A DNA stretch of 64,000 bases from Marinibacterium anthonyi. Lineage in GTDB: Bacteria; Pseudomonadota; Alphaproteobacteria; Rhodobacterales; Rhodobacteraceae. Below, piece by piece: positions 1 through 8,636 of this stretch. The stretch is taken from positions 372,001 through 436,000 of the forward strand of contig CP031585.1 in NCBI GenBank assembly GCA_003217735.2, written 5' to 3'. How positions within the stretch are numbered: position 1 is the stretch's first letter; each line of letters begins with the position of its first letter. Below the pieces are notes generated by a model, which saw only the letters and a program-made list of their open reading frames with translations, was not told where the DNA came from and searched no databases. The translations under genes and the position numbers were made by a program.

Positions 1-559
1 GGACGTTGAGGATCACCTTGGGTTCATAGCGGAACACCTGTTCGGCCTGGGCGATGGCCCCGGCATCGGCGCTGACCGAATGCGACACCTTGGTCTGCAT
101 CATGCGCGACACCGAAACCGCCTGGGCGATGATGTCTTCGCGGATCAGCCACAGCGTCGACGTCGGCTGGAGCGTGTCGAGGAACACCTGGCCGGTCTTG
201 TGGGTGGCGAGCACGTGCATATGCGTGACCTCGCAGCCGAACACGCCCTTTGTCTGGCGATGCCGCAGCAGAAGCTGGGTGTATTCGTCGAGGTTGCGCG
301 CCGAATAGGATTTGGCGATGTCGGGCACGAAGGCGGGGTTGTAGCATTCGCCGGGATTGCCAAGCGCCTTGGTCCGGCTGGCCAGATCGGTCAGCCGGGA
401 CGAACCCGAGCGCGGCGTGAAGAACACCACGTAGCGGGTCTTGGCCGGTGTCCAGCTCATGGCGTGCGTGAACTTCTTTTCGTCGAAGGACACGTCCTTG
501 AACGGGTTGACGGGCCCGGCGGTGAGCTTTTCGCGCACCCATTCGAATTTCGACAGCAT
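1..559 (-). CDS. Stf0-family sulfotransferase (3' end outside window)
   Basis: The minus-strand frame from the ATG at 559 runs off the window after about 186 codons without a stop. Near residue 45 it has FFTPRSGSSRLTDL, the PAPS-binding loop of Stf0-type (NodH/trehalose 2-sulfotransferase-like) enzymes, followed by a typical GNPGECYNP segment. The family transfers sulfate from PAPS to a carbohydrate or lipid acceptor; the acceptor here cannot be told. It is transcribed away from the nitrate operon end and separated from it by about 160 bases. The longer overlapping frame beginning at 581 is in another phase and has no family motif. Confidence 0.75.
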   Translation of the reverse strand, partial: MLSKFEWVREKLTAGPVNPFKDVSFDEKKFTHAMSWTPAKTRYVVFFTPRSGSSRLTDLASRTKALGNPGECYNPAFVPDIAKSYSARNLDEYTQLLLRHRQTKGVFGCEVTHMHVLATHKTGQVFLDTLQPTSTLWLIREDIIAQAVSVSRMMQTKVSHSVSADAGAIAQAEQVFRYEPKVILNV

Positions 560-591
560 ATTGTGGTCCGTATCCGTCCATGCCTGGCCGC

Positions 592-609
592 CGCCCCCGT
601 GTGGGGGCG
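592..609 (-). terminator. GC-rich hairpin between operons
   Basis: CGCCCCC and GGGGGCG pair as a 7-bp stem around a GTGT loop. It lies about 110 bases downstream of the last gene of the nitrate operon on the minus strand. There is no U tract, so an intrinsic terminator role is only a guess. Confidence 0.25.
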
Positions 610-718
610 CGCGGTCGCGGGCCTGTTTAGCGTCTTGCAGCGGGACAGGAAAGTGCAGTTTGGTCATCAGACCTGACGTATTCCTGGCGCGGCGGACTTT
701 GGCCTGACACGATCGCGA

Positions 719-1693
719 TCACGCGGCGCTGCGGGCGGCGCGGGTGTCCCAAAGGGTGCGCGCCCGGGCTTCGGCCGCGTCCAGGTCCGGCGCGGCGCCC
801 AGGCACAGCAGCGCCAGCGCGGCGGTGCCGATGACCGTGGTTTCGGCCGCCGGATCGTCAAGCTGCCCGGTCCAGAGGTCGATCGGCGCGGTGTCGGTAT
901 GGGCAATGTCGCCCAGCCGGCGGGTTTCCGAGATCTGGGGCGGGGCGGGGGGAAAGGCCTGTCCGTCGCGCTGGCCGAACAGGGCGACGGCCTTGAACGG
1001 CGTGCGTTCGAATTCGCCGCCGCCGCCCTTGAGGATCATCGACGCGGGATCGCCCAGCCGGTCTGCCACGTCGGCCTGCAGGGGGCGGTAGCCGGGGTGG
1101 AACACGCCCTGCACCGAGGCCGGCGCGGCGGCGGGGTTGGCCATGCGCAGGCAGGTGTTGATGCAGGACCTGAGCCCGAGGTCGGCGCGCAGGGCCAGCA
1201 GGCGCGCGGCGGCGGGGCTCATGGCTTCGACCGGGAGGTAGGCCAGCCCGCCGCGCGACAGGGCGGCGGCGGCGGTTTCGGGGGTTTCGACCACGGTGAC
1301 GCCCATCGGCGCAAGGTGGTCGCGCAGGTGGGTTTCGGTGGCGTTGCGCCCGTGCAGCAGGACGGGAAAGCCGGCCTCGGCCACCAGGCGGGCCGACAGC
1401 AGGTACCAGGGCGCGCCCCGGGTGCGCCCCGAGGCATAGCTGGGCCAGTCGAGCGCGGCCTGCGCGATCCGCCAGGGGGCGAGCGTGGTGCGAAGCGCGC
1501 TGACAAAGCCCGCGATCTCGTCCACCGTCTCGCCGCGCAGGCGCAGCACCATGAGCAGCGCGCCCACGGCTTCGGGCGCGGGATCGCCGGTGAGAATCTC
1601 GGTCATGGCGTCTTCGGCTTCGTACATGGTCAGGGGGCGGGCGCGGCCCTTGCCCTGGGCGACAAGGCGGACGAACGGAGCAAGTGTTGTCAT
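719..1693 (-). CDS. TrpD2-like / glycosyltransferase family 3 protein
   Basis: This 324-residue protein resembles the anthranilate phosphoribosyltransferase fold in its TrpD2 (YbiB) branch. An N-terminal helical bundle (about residues 20-75, with GDPAPEAVGALLMVLRLRGET) precedes the alpha/beta domain. The glycine-rich phosphoribosyl loop of true TrpD is not conserved, so it is unlikely to make tryptophan. I chose the ATG at 1693 rather than the upstream in-frame start at 1729 because the upstream one would overlap nasA. It is the last gene of the nitrate operon, 7 bases after nasA. Why a TrpD2-like protein sits there is unknown; the family has been reported to bind nucleic acid. Confidence 0.7.
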   Translation of the reverse strand: MTTLAPFVRLVAQGKGRARPLTMYEAEDAMTEILTGDPAPEAVGALLMVLRLRGETVDEIAGFVSALRTTLAPWRIAQAALDWPSYASGRTRGAPWYLLSARLVAEAGFPVLLHGRNATETHLRDHLAPMGVTVVETPETAAAALSRGGLAYLPVEAMSPAAARLLALRADLGLRSCINTCLRMANPAAAPASVQGVFHPGYRPLQADVADRLGDPASMILKGGGGEFERTPFKAVALFGQRDGQAFPPAPPQISETRRLGDIAHTDTAPIDLWTGQLDDPAAETTVIGTAALALLCLGAAPDLDAAEARARTLWDTRAARSAA

Positions 1694-1700
1694 GGCCGCA

Positions 1701-4364
1701 TCATTCCGCTGCCAGGGGCTTTTCCGCAAGTAACTGATCGATGAGCGCCTGAAGTTCCGGCCGGCAGGAGCCGCAATTGGTGCCCGCGCGCGTGGTCTTG
1801 CCCAGGGCCGCGACGGTGGTGCACCCCCCCCGCACGGCGGCGCGGATGTCTTCGGTGCCCACCCCGAAACAGGCGCAGATCTCGGCCCCCTTGGACGGGC
1901 GGTTGGCGCCGGGGACGCCGGCCAGGACGATGGCGGCGGCGATGTCCTGCCCGATCAGGTCGACGACCAGGCTGCGGGCCACGGCGACGGGGGCGGGCGC
2001 GGCGAAGAAGGCGCCGATCAGCTGGTCGTCATGGGTGATCGCCACGCGGGCCAGGCCGCGGGCCGGGTCTTCGAAGACGCTGGCCTGCCCGTGGTCGATG
2101 TTCAGGATTGTGCGGGCCTCGGCTTCCCATGATGTGGGGCGCTTGTGGCCGGCGACCTCGGCGCGCCAGCCGGACCGGGTGCGGGCGATGGCGGCATAGG
2201 GGCGCGTGGGCTGCATCGGGGCGGTGCCGGCGGCGAAACCGTACCAGCCGGCGGCGTAGCGTTTCAGCGAGACGGTGGTGGATTTCGATGCCGGCTGGCC
2301 CGAGACCGGGTCGGTGATGGGCGCGACCAGCGCGTTGACCCGGCCCAGGGCCGAGGTCACGCCGGTCCAGTGCATCGGCGCGAAGGCGGATCCGGGTTGC
2401 GCGCGGTCGGTGATCATCACGCGCAGCACGGCGCGGCCGTGGTTCGACGTGACCTCGACCAGGTCGGCGGGCGACAGACGCGCGGCATCGGCGTCGGCCG
2501 GGTGGAGTTCGAGGTAGGGTTCGGCCAGGTGCGAGCCCAGGCGCGGGGCGCGGCCCGTGCGGGTCATCGTGTGCCAATGGTCGCGGACCCGGCCGGTGTT
2601 CAGCACCACCTGGGTGGCGGGCAGGTCGGCGCGGGGCGCGGGGGGCACGATGGGCAGCATCCGGGCGCGCCCGCTGTCGTGGTAAAACCCGCCGTCGGCG
2701 AAGAAACGGGTTTTGGGCGCGCCGTCCTTCGGCACCGGCCAGATCGTGGGGGCCAGGGTGTCGTAGGCGTCGTCGGTCAGGTCGGCGAGGCCCGAGATGT
2801 CGAAGTCGCGCCCGAACATGGCGGCGACGCCGGACAGGGCGGCGTATTCGCGGAATATCTCGGCTTCGCAGGCGTAATCGAAGGCGGCGTGCCAGCCCAT
2901 CCGGCGGCCCACGTCGGCGATGATGTCCCAGTCGGGGCGCGCGTCGCCCGGGGCGGGCAGAAAGGCCCGCTGGCGCGAGATGCGGCGTTCGGAATTGGTG
3001 ACCGTGCCCGATTTCTCGCCCCATCCGGTGGCGGGCAGCAGCACGTCGCACAGGCGGTTGGTGTCAGTGTCTTCGATGATGTCGGACACCACGGTGAAAG
3101 GCACGTTGCGGATCGCCTCGGCCACCTGGTCGGCGCCGGGCAGGGACACGGCGGGGTTGGTCGACATGATCCACAGCGCCTTGATGCGCCCGTCCGAACA
3201 GGCTTCGAACAGGTCGACGGCCTTCAGGCCGGGGCCTTCGGGCATGGCGGGCGCGTTCCAGAAGCCCTGCACCGCCAGCCGGTGATCGGGGTTTTCCAGT
3301 TCCAGGTGACAGGCGAGCATGTTGGCCAGCCCGCCAACTTCGCGTCCGCCCATCGCGTTGGGCTGGCCGGTCATCGAAAACGGACCCATGCCGGGGCGCC
3401 CGATGCGGCCCGTCGCCAGGTGGCAGTTGATGATCGCGTTGACCTTGTCGGTGCCATGCGCCGACTGGTTCACGCCCTGGGAATACAGCGTCACCACCTT
3501 TTCCGTGCCACAGAAAAGGTCGGCGAAGGCGTCGATGTCATCCCGGCTCAACCCGGAGGTCAGCGGGTCGGAGGCGGCGGCGGCCACCAGCGCCTCGGCC
3601 AGCCCTTCGACATGGGCAGATGTGTAATCGGTGTCGATCAGCCCCCGGCGCGCGATTTCGGCCAGCACCGCGTTGAACAGCGCGGCGTCGCCGTCGGGGC
3701 GGATGGCCAGGTGTAGATCGGCAAGCGACGACGTCGCGGTGCGGCGCGGATCGACCAGCACGACCTTCATGTCCGGGCGCGCGTCCCTGGCGGCGGACAG
3801 GCGCTGGAACAGGACCGGGTGGCACCAGGCGAGGTTGGATCCCACCAGCACCACCAGGTCGGCGGATTCGAAATCCTCGTACTGGCCGGGCACGGTGTCG
3901 GTGCCGAAGGCGCGGCGGTGGCCGGCGACCGAGGACGCCATGCACAGCCGCGAATTGGTGTCGATATTGGCCGAGCCGATGAAGCCCTTCATCAGCTTGT
4001 TGGCGACGTAGTAATCTTCGGTCAGCAACTGGCCCGAGACGTAGAAGGCCACGGAATCGGGGCCGTGTTCGGCCACCGCGTCCGAGAATTTTCGCGCCAC
4101 GAGGTCCAGCGTGCTGTCCCAATCGGCCGGGGCCCCGTGGACGCGCGGGCTTAGCAGGCGACCGTCGAGGGAAATCGTCTCGCCCAGTGCCGAGCCCTTG
4201 GAACAGAGCCGCCCGTAGTTTGCCGGATGCGCCTTGTCCCCCTTGATGCCGCCCTGGGGCGTTGCCAGCACGCCACAGCCGACCCCGCAATAGGGGCAGG
4301 TGGTGCGGATGCCGGGTGACGCGTGGAGTGACGCCTTGGGCGGCACATCGGGCGGGGCGGTCAT
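1701..4364 (-). CDS. nasA: Assimilatory nitrate reductase, catalytic subunit
   Basis: An 887-residue molybdopterin oxidoreductase that reduces nitrate to nitrite in the cytoplasm. Cys23, Cys26 and Cys30 (TCPYCGVGCGV), with a later Cys in the LCSKG segment, form the N-terminal [4Fe-4S] site. The Mo-bis-MGD domains follow, then a molydopterin dinucleotide-binding domain. The C-terminus carries a BFD-like [2Fe-2S] domain (CACFGVGTEDI ... GTNCGSCRPEL), the arrangement seen in NasA proteins that take electrons through an extra iron-sulfur centre. Its ATG overlaps the nirD stop by 4 bases, so nitrate and nitrite reductases are translationally coupled. Confidence 0.95.
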   Translation of the reverse strand: MTAPPDVPPKASLHASPGIRTTCPYCGVGCGVLATPQGGIKGDKAHPANYGRLCSKGSALGETISLDGRLLSPRVHGAPADWDSTLDLVARKFSDAVAEHGPDSVAFYVSGQLLTEDYYVANKLMKGFIGSANIDTNSRLCMASSVAGHRRAFGTDTVPGQYEDFESADLVVLVGSNLAWCHPVLFQRLSAARDARPDMKVVLVDPRRTATSSLADLHLAIRPDGDAALFNAVLAEIARRGLIDTDYTSAHVEGLAEALVAAAASDPLTSGLSRDDIDAFADLFCGTEKVVTLYSQGVNQSAHGTDKVNAIINCHLATGRIGRPGMGPFSMTGQPNAMGGREVGGLANMLACHLELENPDHRLAVQGFWNAPAMPEGPGLKAVDLFEACSDGRIKALWIMSTNPAVSLPGADQVAEAIRNVPFTVVSDIIEDTDTNRLCDVLLPATGWGEKSGTVTNSERRISRQRAFLPAPGDARPDWDIIADVGRRMGWHAAFDYACEAEIFREYAALSGVAAMFGRDFDISGLADLTDDAYDTLAPTIWPVPKDGAPKTRFFADGGFYHDSGRARMLPIVPPAPRADLPATQVVLNTGRVRDHWHTMTRTGRAPRLGSHLAEPYLELHPADADAARLSPADLVEVTSNHGRAVLRVMITDRAQPGSAFAPMHWTGVTSALGRVNALVAPITDPVSGQPASKSTTVSLKRYAAGWYGFAAGTAPMQPTRPYAAIARTRSGWRAEVAGHKRPTSWEAEARTILNIDHGQASVFEDPARGLARVAITHDDQLIGAFFAAPAPVAVARSLVVDLIGQDIAAAIVLAGVPGANRPSKGAEICACFGVGTEDIRAAVRGGCTTVAALGKTTRAGTNCGSCRPELQALIDQLLAEKPLAAE

Positions 4365-4717
4365 TCGGCGGCCTGCCTTTTCAGGAAGGCGGCTTCGATA
4401 TAGATGCGGCCGTCTTCGACGCGCGCGGGGTAGGTGGCGACCGATCCGCTGTCGGCGCCCTGCGCCTGGCCGGTTTCCAGCGAGATCACCCAGTTGTGCA
4501 GCGGGCAGGTGACCTTGTTGCCATGCACGATGCCGTCGGCCAGCGGCCCCTTCTTGTGCGGGCAGGCGTTATCGAGCGCGAAGACGTCGTCCGTGGCGGT
4601 GCGGAAGACGGCGATGCACCCGTGCATGGTGCGCACCATGCGGGCGCCGCGCGGCGGGATGGCGGCAAAGGCGCCGACATCGATCCAGTTGGTTTCGGTC
4701 AGGGTATCGGTCGTCAT
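4361..4717 (-). CDS. nirD: Nitrite reductase (NADH) small subunit
   Basis: A 118-residue Rieske-fold protein that partners NirB in reducing nitrite to ammonium. Only part of a Rieske signature is visible: CPHKKGPLADG and CPLHNW retain Cys and His residues, which some NirD proteins have and others lost, so a working [2Fe-2S] cluster is possible. The ATG at 4717 overlaps the nirB stop as ATGA, and its own stop overlaps nasA the same way. The larger open frame that extends upstream in this phase is a shadow of nirB. Confidence 0.92.
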   Translation of the reverse strand: MTTDTLTETNWIDVGAFAAIPPRGARMVRTMHGCIAVFRTATDDVFALDNACPHKKGPLADGIVHGNKVTCPLHNWVISLETGQAQGADSGSVATYPARVEDGRIYIEAAFLKRQAAE

Positions 4718-7140
4718 TCGGCTGCCTCCAGGCGGAAATCGGACAGGGGCGTGTAGGCGTCCACCTTTTCGGTGGCGTGTTCGGCCCAGGGGTCCTTTTG
4801 ATAGACGGATTGCGAGATGGCGAAGCGTTCGATCAGCGCCGCGCGGTTGTCGAGGTCGTCGACGACGCGGTCCTTGACCCAGTCGAGCCCGACCTTGGCG
4901 ACCCATTTGTAGGGCCGGTCGAGGTACTTGGCGTTCTCGCGGTAGAGCTGGACGAAGGCGATGGAAAGGTCGATGGCCTCCTGTTCGGTGGGCACGTCGG
5001 CGAGGCGTTCGGTTTCCTTCACGTCCATGCCGGCGGCGCCGCCGACACCGATTTGGTAGCCGCTGTCGACGCAGATGACGCCCACGTCCTTGCAGGTGGC
5101 TTCGGCGCAGTTGCGCGGGCAGCCCGACACGGCCAGCTTGACCTTGTGCGGCGTCCAGGACCCCCACAGCGCCTTTTCCAGCTTGATGCCAAGGCCGGTG
5201 CTGTCCTGCGTGCCAAAGCGGCAATGGTCGGTGCCGACGCAGGTTTTGACGGTCCTCAGCCCCTTGGAATAGGCGTGGCCCGACACCAGGCCGGCCTTGT
5301 TCAGGTCGGCCCAGATATGGGGCAGGTCTTCGGATTTGACGCCCAGCAGGTCGATGCGCTGGCCGCCGGTGACCTTGACGGTGGGCACGTTGTACTTGTC
5401 CGCCGCGTCGGCGATGGCGCGCAGTTCGTCGGGGTTGGTGATGCCGCCCCACATGCGCGGGACGACGGAAAAGGTGCCGTCCTTCTGGATGTTGGCGTGC
5501 TTGCGTTCGTTGATGAACCGGCTTTGCGGGTCGTCCTGATAGTCCAGCGGCCAGTCCGCCAGCAGGTAGAAGTTGAGCGCCGGGCGGCAGACGTGGCAGC
5601 CGCAGGAGGTTTTCCACCCCAGTTCCTGGTGCACGGCGGCCATGGATTTCAGGCCCTGCGACTTGATCAGGCGGCGGACCTCTTCATGGGTCAGGTCGGT
5701 GCAGCCGCAGATGCCCGCCTCCTTCGCCTGAAAGCTGTCGCCGAGCGTGACGGCCAGGATCTGTTCTACCAGCCCCGTGCAGGTCCCGCAGGACGCGGAC
5801 GCCTTGGTGGTGGCGCGCAGCGCGCCAAGGTCGGTGGCGCCGGCGCCGATGGCGTCGACGATCTGTCCCTTGCATATGCCGTTGCAGCCGCAGATCTCCG
5901 CGTCAGGCGGTAAGGCTGCAACGGCCGCCATAGGGTCCACCTGGGCACCCCCCTGGTAGGCCGGTCCGAAGATCAGCGTGTCGCGCATGTCCGAGATGTC
6001 GGTCTTGTCGCGGATCAGGCCGAAGTACCAGTTGCTGTCGGCGGTATCGCCGTAGAAGACCGCGCCAAGGACGGTGTCGTCCTCGATCACCAGGCGCTTG
6101 TAGATGCCCCGGCCCGGATCGCGGAAAACGATATCCTCGCGCCCGTCGCCATCGGCGAAATCGCCCGCGCTGAACAGGTCGCAGCCGGTGACCTTCAGCT
6201 TGGTGCTGAGTTCCTTGACGCGGAAGACGTCGTCTTCGCCCAGCAGGGTTTTGGCCAGCACCTTGGCCTGGTCGTAAAGCGGTGCGACGAGGCCGAAGAG
6301 GTTGCCGTCGAATTCGACGCATTCGCCAAGGGCGAAGACATTGGGGTCCGACGTCTGCATCTGGGCGTCGACCTTGATGGCGCGGCCACAGTCCAGGCCC
6401 GCGTCCATGCCCAGCTTTGCGGCGGGGCGGATGCCCACGGCCATGACGACGATGTCGGCGGGGATGACGGTGCCGTCTTCCAGCACGACCTTTTCCACGC
6501 GCCCGTCGCCCATGATCGCCTTGGTCGAGGCCTGGGTCTTCACCACGATGCCCCGGTCTTCCAGGTCCTTGCGCAGCAGGTAGCCGGCGGCGGCGTCCAG
6601 CTGGCGTTCCATCAGGTGGCCGGACAGGTGCAGCACGGTGACCTCCATCCCCTGCAGGCGCAGGGCGGCGGCGGCTTCGAGGCCCAGAAGACCGCCGCCG
6701 ATCACCACGGCGCGGCCGCTGGCGGTGGCGGCGCGCATGGCGGTCACGTCTTCGAGGTCGCGGAACGCCACCACACCGGGCAGGTCGTGGCCGGGGCAGG
6801 GGATGATGAAGGGGGCCGAGCCGGTGGCGATGACCAGCTTGTCGTAAGGGGTTTCGCCGCTGTCGCCGATCACGACCTTGCGGTCCCTGTCGATGCCCGC
6901 GATCCGTTCGCCGAAGCGGCAGGTCACGCGGTTGTCGGCGTACCAGGCATCGTCATGGGTGACGATTTCGTCGAAGGACTTTTCGCCCGACAGGACGGGG
7001 GACAGCATGATGCGGTTGTAGTTCCCGCGGGGTTCGGCGTTGAACAGGGTGACCTCGTAGGCGTCGGGATCGGTTTCGAACAGATGTTCGAGCAACCGTC
7101 CCGAGGCCATGCCGGCACCGATGACGACCAGTTTCTGCAT
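4714..7140 (-). CDS. nirB: Nitrite reductase (NADH) large subunit
   Basis: An 808-residue siroheme nitrite reductase. Domains in order: an N-terminal FAD/NAD(P) Rossmann module (VVIGAGMASGRLLEHL), two BFD-like [2Fe-2S] modules (CGCNGICKG ... SCGTC and CGCTDLTHEE ... CGCHVC), then the sulfite/nitrite reductase domains with the siroheme/[4Fe-4S] cysteines in CVGTDHCRFG and GCPRNCAEA. I start at the ATG at 7140 because GAGGAG lies 7 bases before it; the ATG at 7155 would overlap that ribosome-binding site. It is followed by nirD and nasA with 4-base overlaps. Confidence 0.95.
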   Translation of the reverse strand: MQKLVVIGAGMASGRLLEHLFETDPDAYEVTLFNAEPRGNYNRIMLSPVLSGEKSFDEIVTHDDAWYADNRVTCRFGERIAGIDRDRKVVIGDSGETPYDKLVIATGSAPFIIPCPGHDLPGVVAFRDLEDVTAMRAATASGRAVVIGGGLLGLEAAAALRLQGMEVTVLHLSGHLMERQLDAAAGYLLRKDLEDRGIVVKTQASTKAIMGDGRVEKVVLEDGTVIPADIVVMAVGIRPAAKLGMDAGLDCGRAIKVDAQMQTSDPNVFALGECVEFDGNLFGLVAPLYDQAKVLAKTLLGEDDVFRVKELSTKLKVTGCDLFSAGDFADGDGREDIVFRDPGRGIYKRLVIEDDTVLGAVFYGDTADSNWYFGLIRDKTDISDMRDTLIFGPAYQGGAQVDPMAAVAALPPDAEICGCNGICKGQIVDAIGAGATDLGALRATTKASASCGTCTGLVEQILAVTLGDSFQAKEAGICGCTDLTHEEVRRLIKSQGLKSMAAVHQELGWKTSCGCHVCRPALNFYLLADWPLDYQDDPQSRFINERKHANIQKDGTFSVVPRMWGGITNPDELRAIADAADKYNVPTVKVTGGQRIDLLGVKSEDLPHIWADLNKAGLVSGHAYSKGLRTVKTCVGTDHCRFGTQDSTGLGIKLEKALWGSWTPHKVKLAVSGCPRNCAEATCKDVGVICVDSGYQIGVGGAAGMDVKETERLADVPTEQEAIDLSIAFVQLYRENAKYLDRPYKWVAKVGLDWVKDRVVDDLDNRAALIERFAISQSVYQKDPWAEHATEKVDAYTPLSDFRLEAAE

Positions 7141-7151
7141 GATCAGTCTCC

Positions 7152-8084
7152 TCACGAATACCAGGCGATGATGTGGGCGATGGACGTGCCGTCATAGAGC
7201 GGCAGGGCGACCACGTTGGTGTAGCCGGCGGGCAGGCCGGGCGTGCCCTTTTGCGCGACCGGCAGGCCCGAGCCGAGGACCAGGCCGATGGCGCCCTGCC
7301 AGGCGGCGATCTGGCGGGGGGTGTCGGGATCCCACAGCGGGCCTTCGCGGTCGCAGATGCCGTCGATCATCATGGCGGCGTTGGTGTTGCCGACCTTGAC
7401 GGTGCGGGCATCCCAGATTTCGAAGCGCTGGGCGATGGGGGTGCCACGGGCCGACAGCAGGGTGACCACGTAGGTCTTGTCGCCCGGCACGGGGATCGGC
7501 AGGCCAAGCCCGGTGGTCAGCCCCGCCTTGCCGGCGCTGTCGGCGCGGATAAAGCGGTAGCCGGCGCCGAGGTCGCGCATCAGGATCGGCGTGTCCGAAG
7601 CCCAGACGCCGCCGGGCAGGCCCTGGCCGCGCGGGAAATGCGTGTGCTGCGAAACCCATTCGAAATGCTTGGCGGCGCCGTAATAGCCGTCTTCCAGCGT
7701 CAGGTAATCTTCGTCCTCGACCCAGACTTCGATCGCGCCGGTGCGCACGTCATCGTCGGAACAGAACACCACGATGACCGCCTTGAGAAGGTCGCCGGCA
7801 AAGATCGGGATGGCGACGGCGGTGGTCAGGCCGGCCTGCTTGGCGGCCTCGGTGCGCAGGAAATAGGATCCGTCGAATTCCTTCAGCACCACGGGGCGGC
7901 CTTCGGCCCAGGCCTTGCCGGGCAGGCCTTCGCCCTTGGCGAAGCTGGTGCGCCCGGAGGTGGCCGCAAAGTCGTCCAGGTCGCCGTAATTGCCGCCTGC
8001 GGGGACCAGCCGGTCGCCTTCGGGGCGCCAGACCTCGGTGACTTCGATGAAGGGCCGGGTGGCCTGTTCGATCATCGTGTCCAT
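7152..8084 (-). CDS. Tandem GAF-domain protein of the nitrate operon
   Basis: This 310-residue soluble protein has no membrane segment and no catalytic output domain. Two GAF-like repeats are visible, each with the pattern F-x-x-G-x-GLPG-x-W ... A-x-x-AGLTT-x-x-x-x-P (about residues 45-105 and 145-205). A degenerate third copy near the end has GTPGLPAGYTNVVALP. GAF domains bind small ligands, and the GAF protein NreA of staphylococci is a nitrate receptor, so nitrate, nitrite or NO sensing is a reasonable guess, but no partner kinase is nearby. It lies between the globin and nirB; its stop is 11 bases before the nirB start. Confidence 0.75.
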   Translation of the reverse strand: MDTMIEQATRPFIEVTEVWRPEGDRLVPAGGNYGDLDDFAATSGRTSFAKGEGLPGKAWAEGRPVVLKEFDGSYFLRTEAAKQAGLTTAVAIPIFAGDLLKAVIVVFCSDDDVRTGAIEVWVEDEDYLTLEDGYYGAAKHFEWVSQHTHFPRGQGLPGGVWASDTPILMRDLGAGYRFIRADSAGKAGLTTGLGLPIPVPGDKTYVVTLLSARGTPIAQRFEIWDARTVKVGNTNAAMMIDGICDREGPLWDPDTPRQIAAWQGAIGLVLGSGLPVAQKGTPGLPAGYTNVVALPLYDGTSIAHIIAWYS

Positions 8085-8192
8085 GTTGGATTTCCTCGTT
8101 GTCGGGTCTCAGAACGCCCTGCCGGCCGCCGTGAGGTGTAGCGATTGAAGGCCAGCCCGCGTGGGACCCGGCCGGGGGAATTGGCGGATGCC

Positions 8193-8630
8193 TCAGCCGG
8201 GCGTGGCGGCCGGGGCATCCTGCGGATAGGCCGCGTCCTTCATCACGGTGGCCAGCGTGGCATAGGCGCCGATCCAGGCGGCGCGGACGTCGGGCGTGAA
8301 CCCGTCGCCCAACCCGTGTTCCAGCGTGCGGATCAGCGCGCCGCCCACGTGATCGTAGTCTTCGGGCTTCACGCCGTAATCGACGTGCCGGACCGCCAGC
8401 GTCCGGGCGACGGGCACGACCTTTTCCAGATCGCGCAGCCCGTTGACCACGACGCCCAGCGTCGCCATCAGCTTGGATCCCTGGGACGTCATGTCGGCAT
8501 TGGCGAAATAGGGCTTCACCTGCGGCGCCGTCTCGAAGAGATCGGCGTAGAAGAAGCTGGCCGCGACGTCCTTGATGGGGACGACCTTGGCAAAACTGTC
8601 CTGGATGAGGGTGATGTCCGTGTCGTCCAT
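8193..8630 (-). CDS. Single-domain bacterial globin
   Basis: A 145-residue haemoglobin-like protein. His82 in the LAVRHVDYGV segment is the expected proximal haem ligand, and Gln50 falls at the distal E7 position, as in many bacterial haemoglobins and flavohaemoglobin globin domains. There is no C-terminal reductase domain, so it would need an external electron donor. Its place between the nitrate transporter ATPase (6-base gap) and the nitrite reductase genes suggests scavenging or sensing of NO formed from nitrite; that role is inferred from context. Confidence 0.88.
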   Translation of the reverse strand: MDDTDITLIQDSFAKVVPIKDVAASFFYADLFETAPQVKPYFANADMTSQGSKLMATLGVVVNGLRDLEKVVPVARTLAVRHVDYGVKPEDYDHVGGALIRTLEHGLGDGFTPDVRAAWIGAYATLATVMKDAAYPQDAPAATPG

Positions 8631-8636
8631 GCTGGC

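Noticed and set aside
24-581. 185-residue minus-strand frame at the left edge
   Set aside because: It is arginine-rich and in a different phase from the sulfotransferase, which has the family motif.
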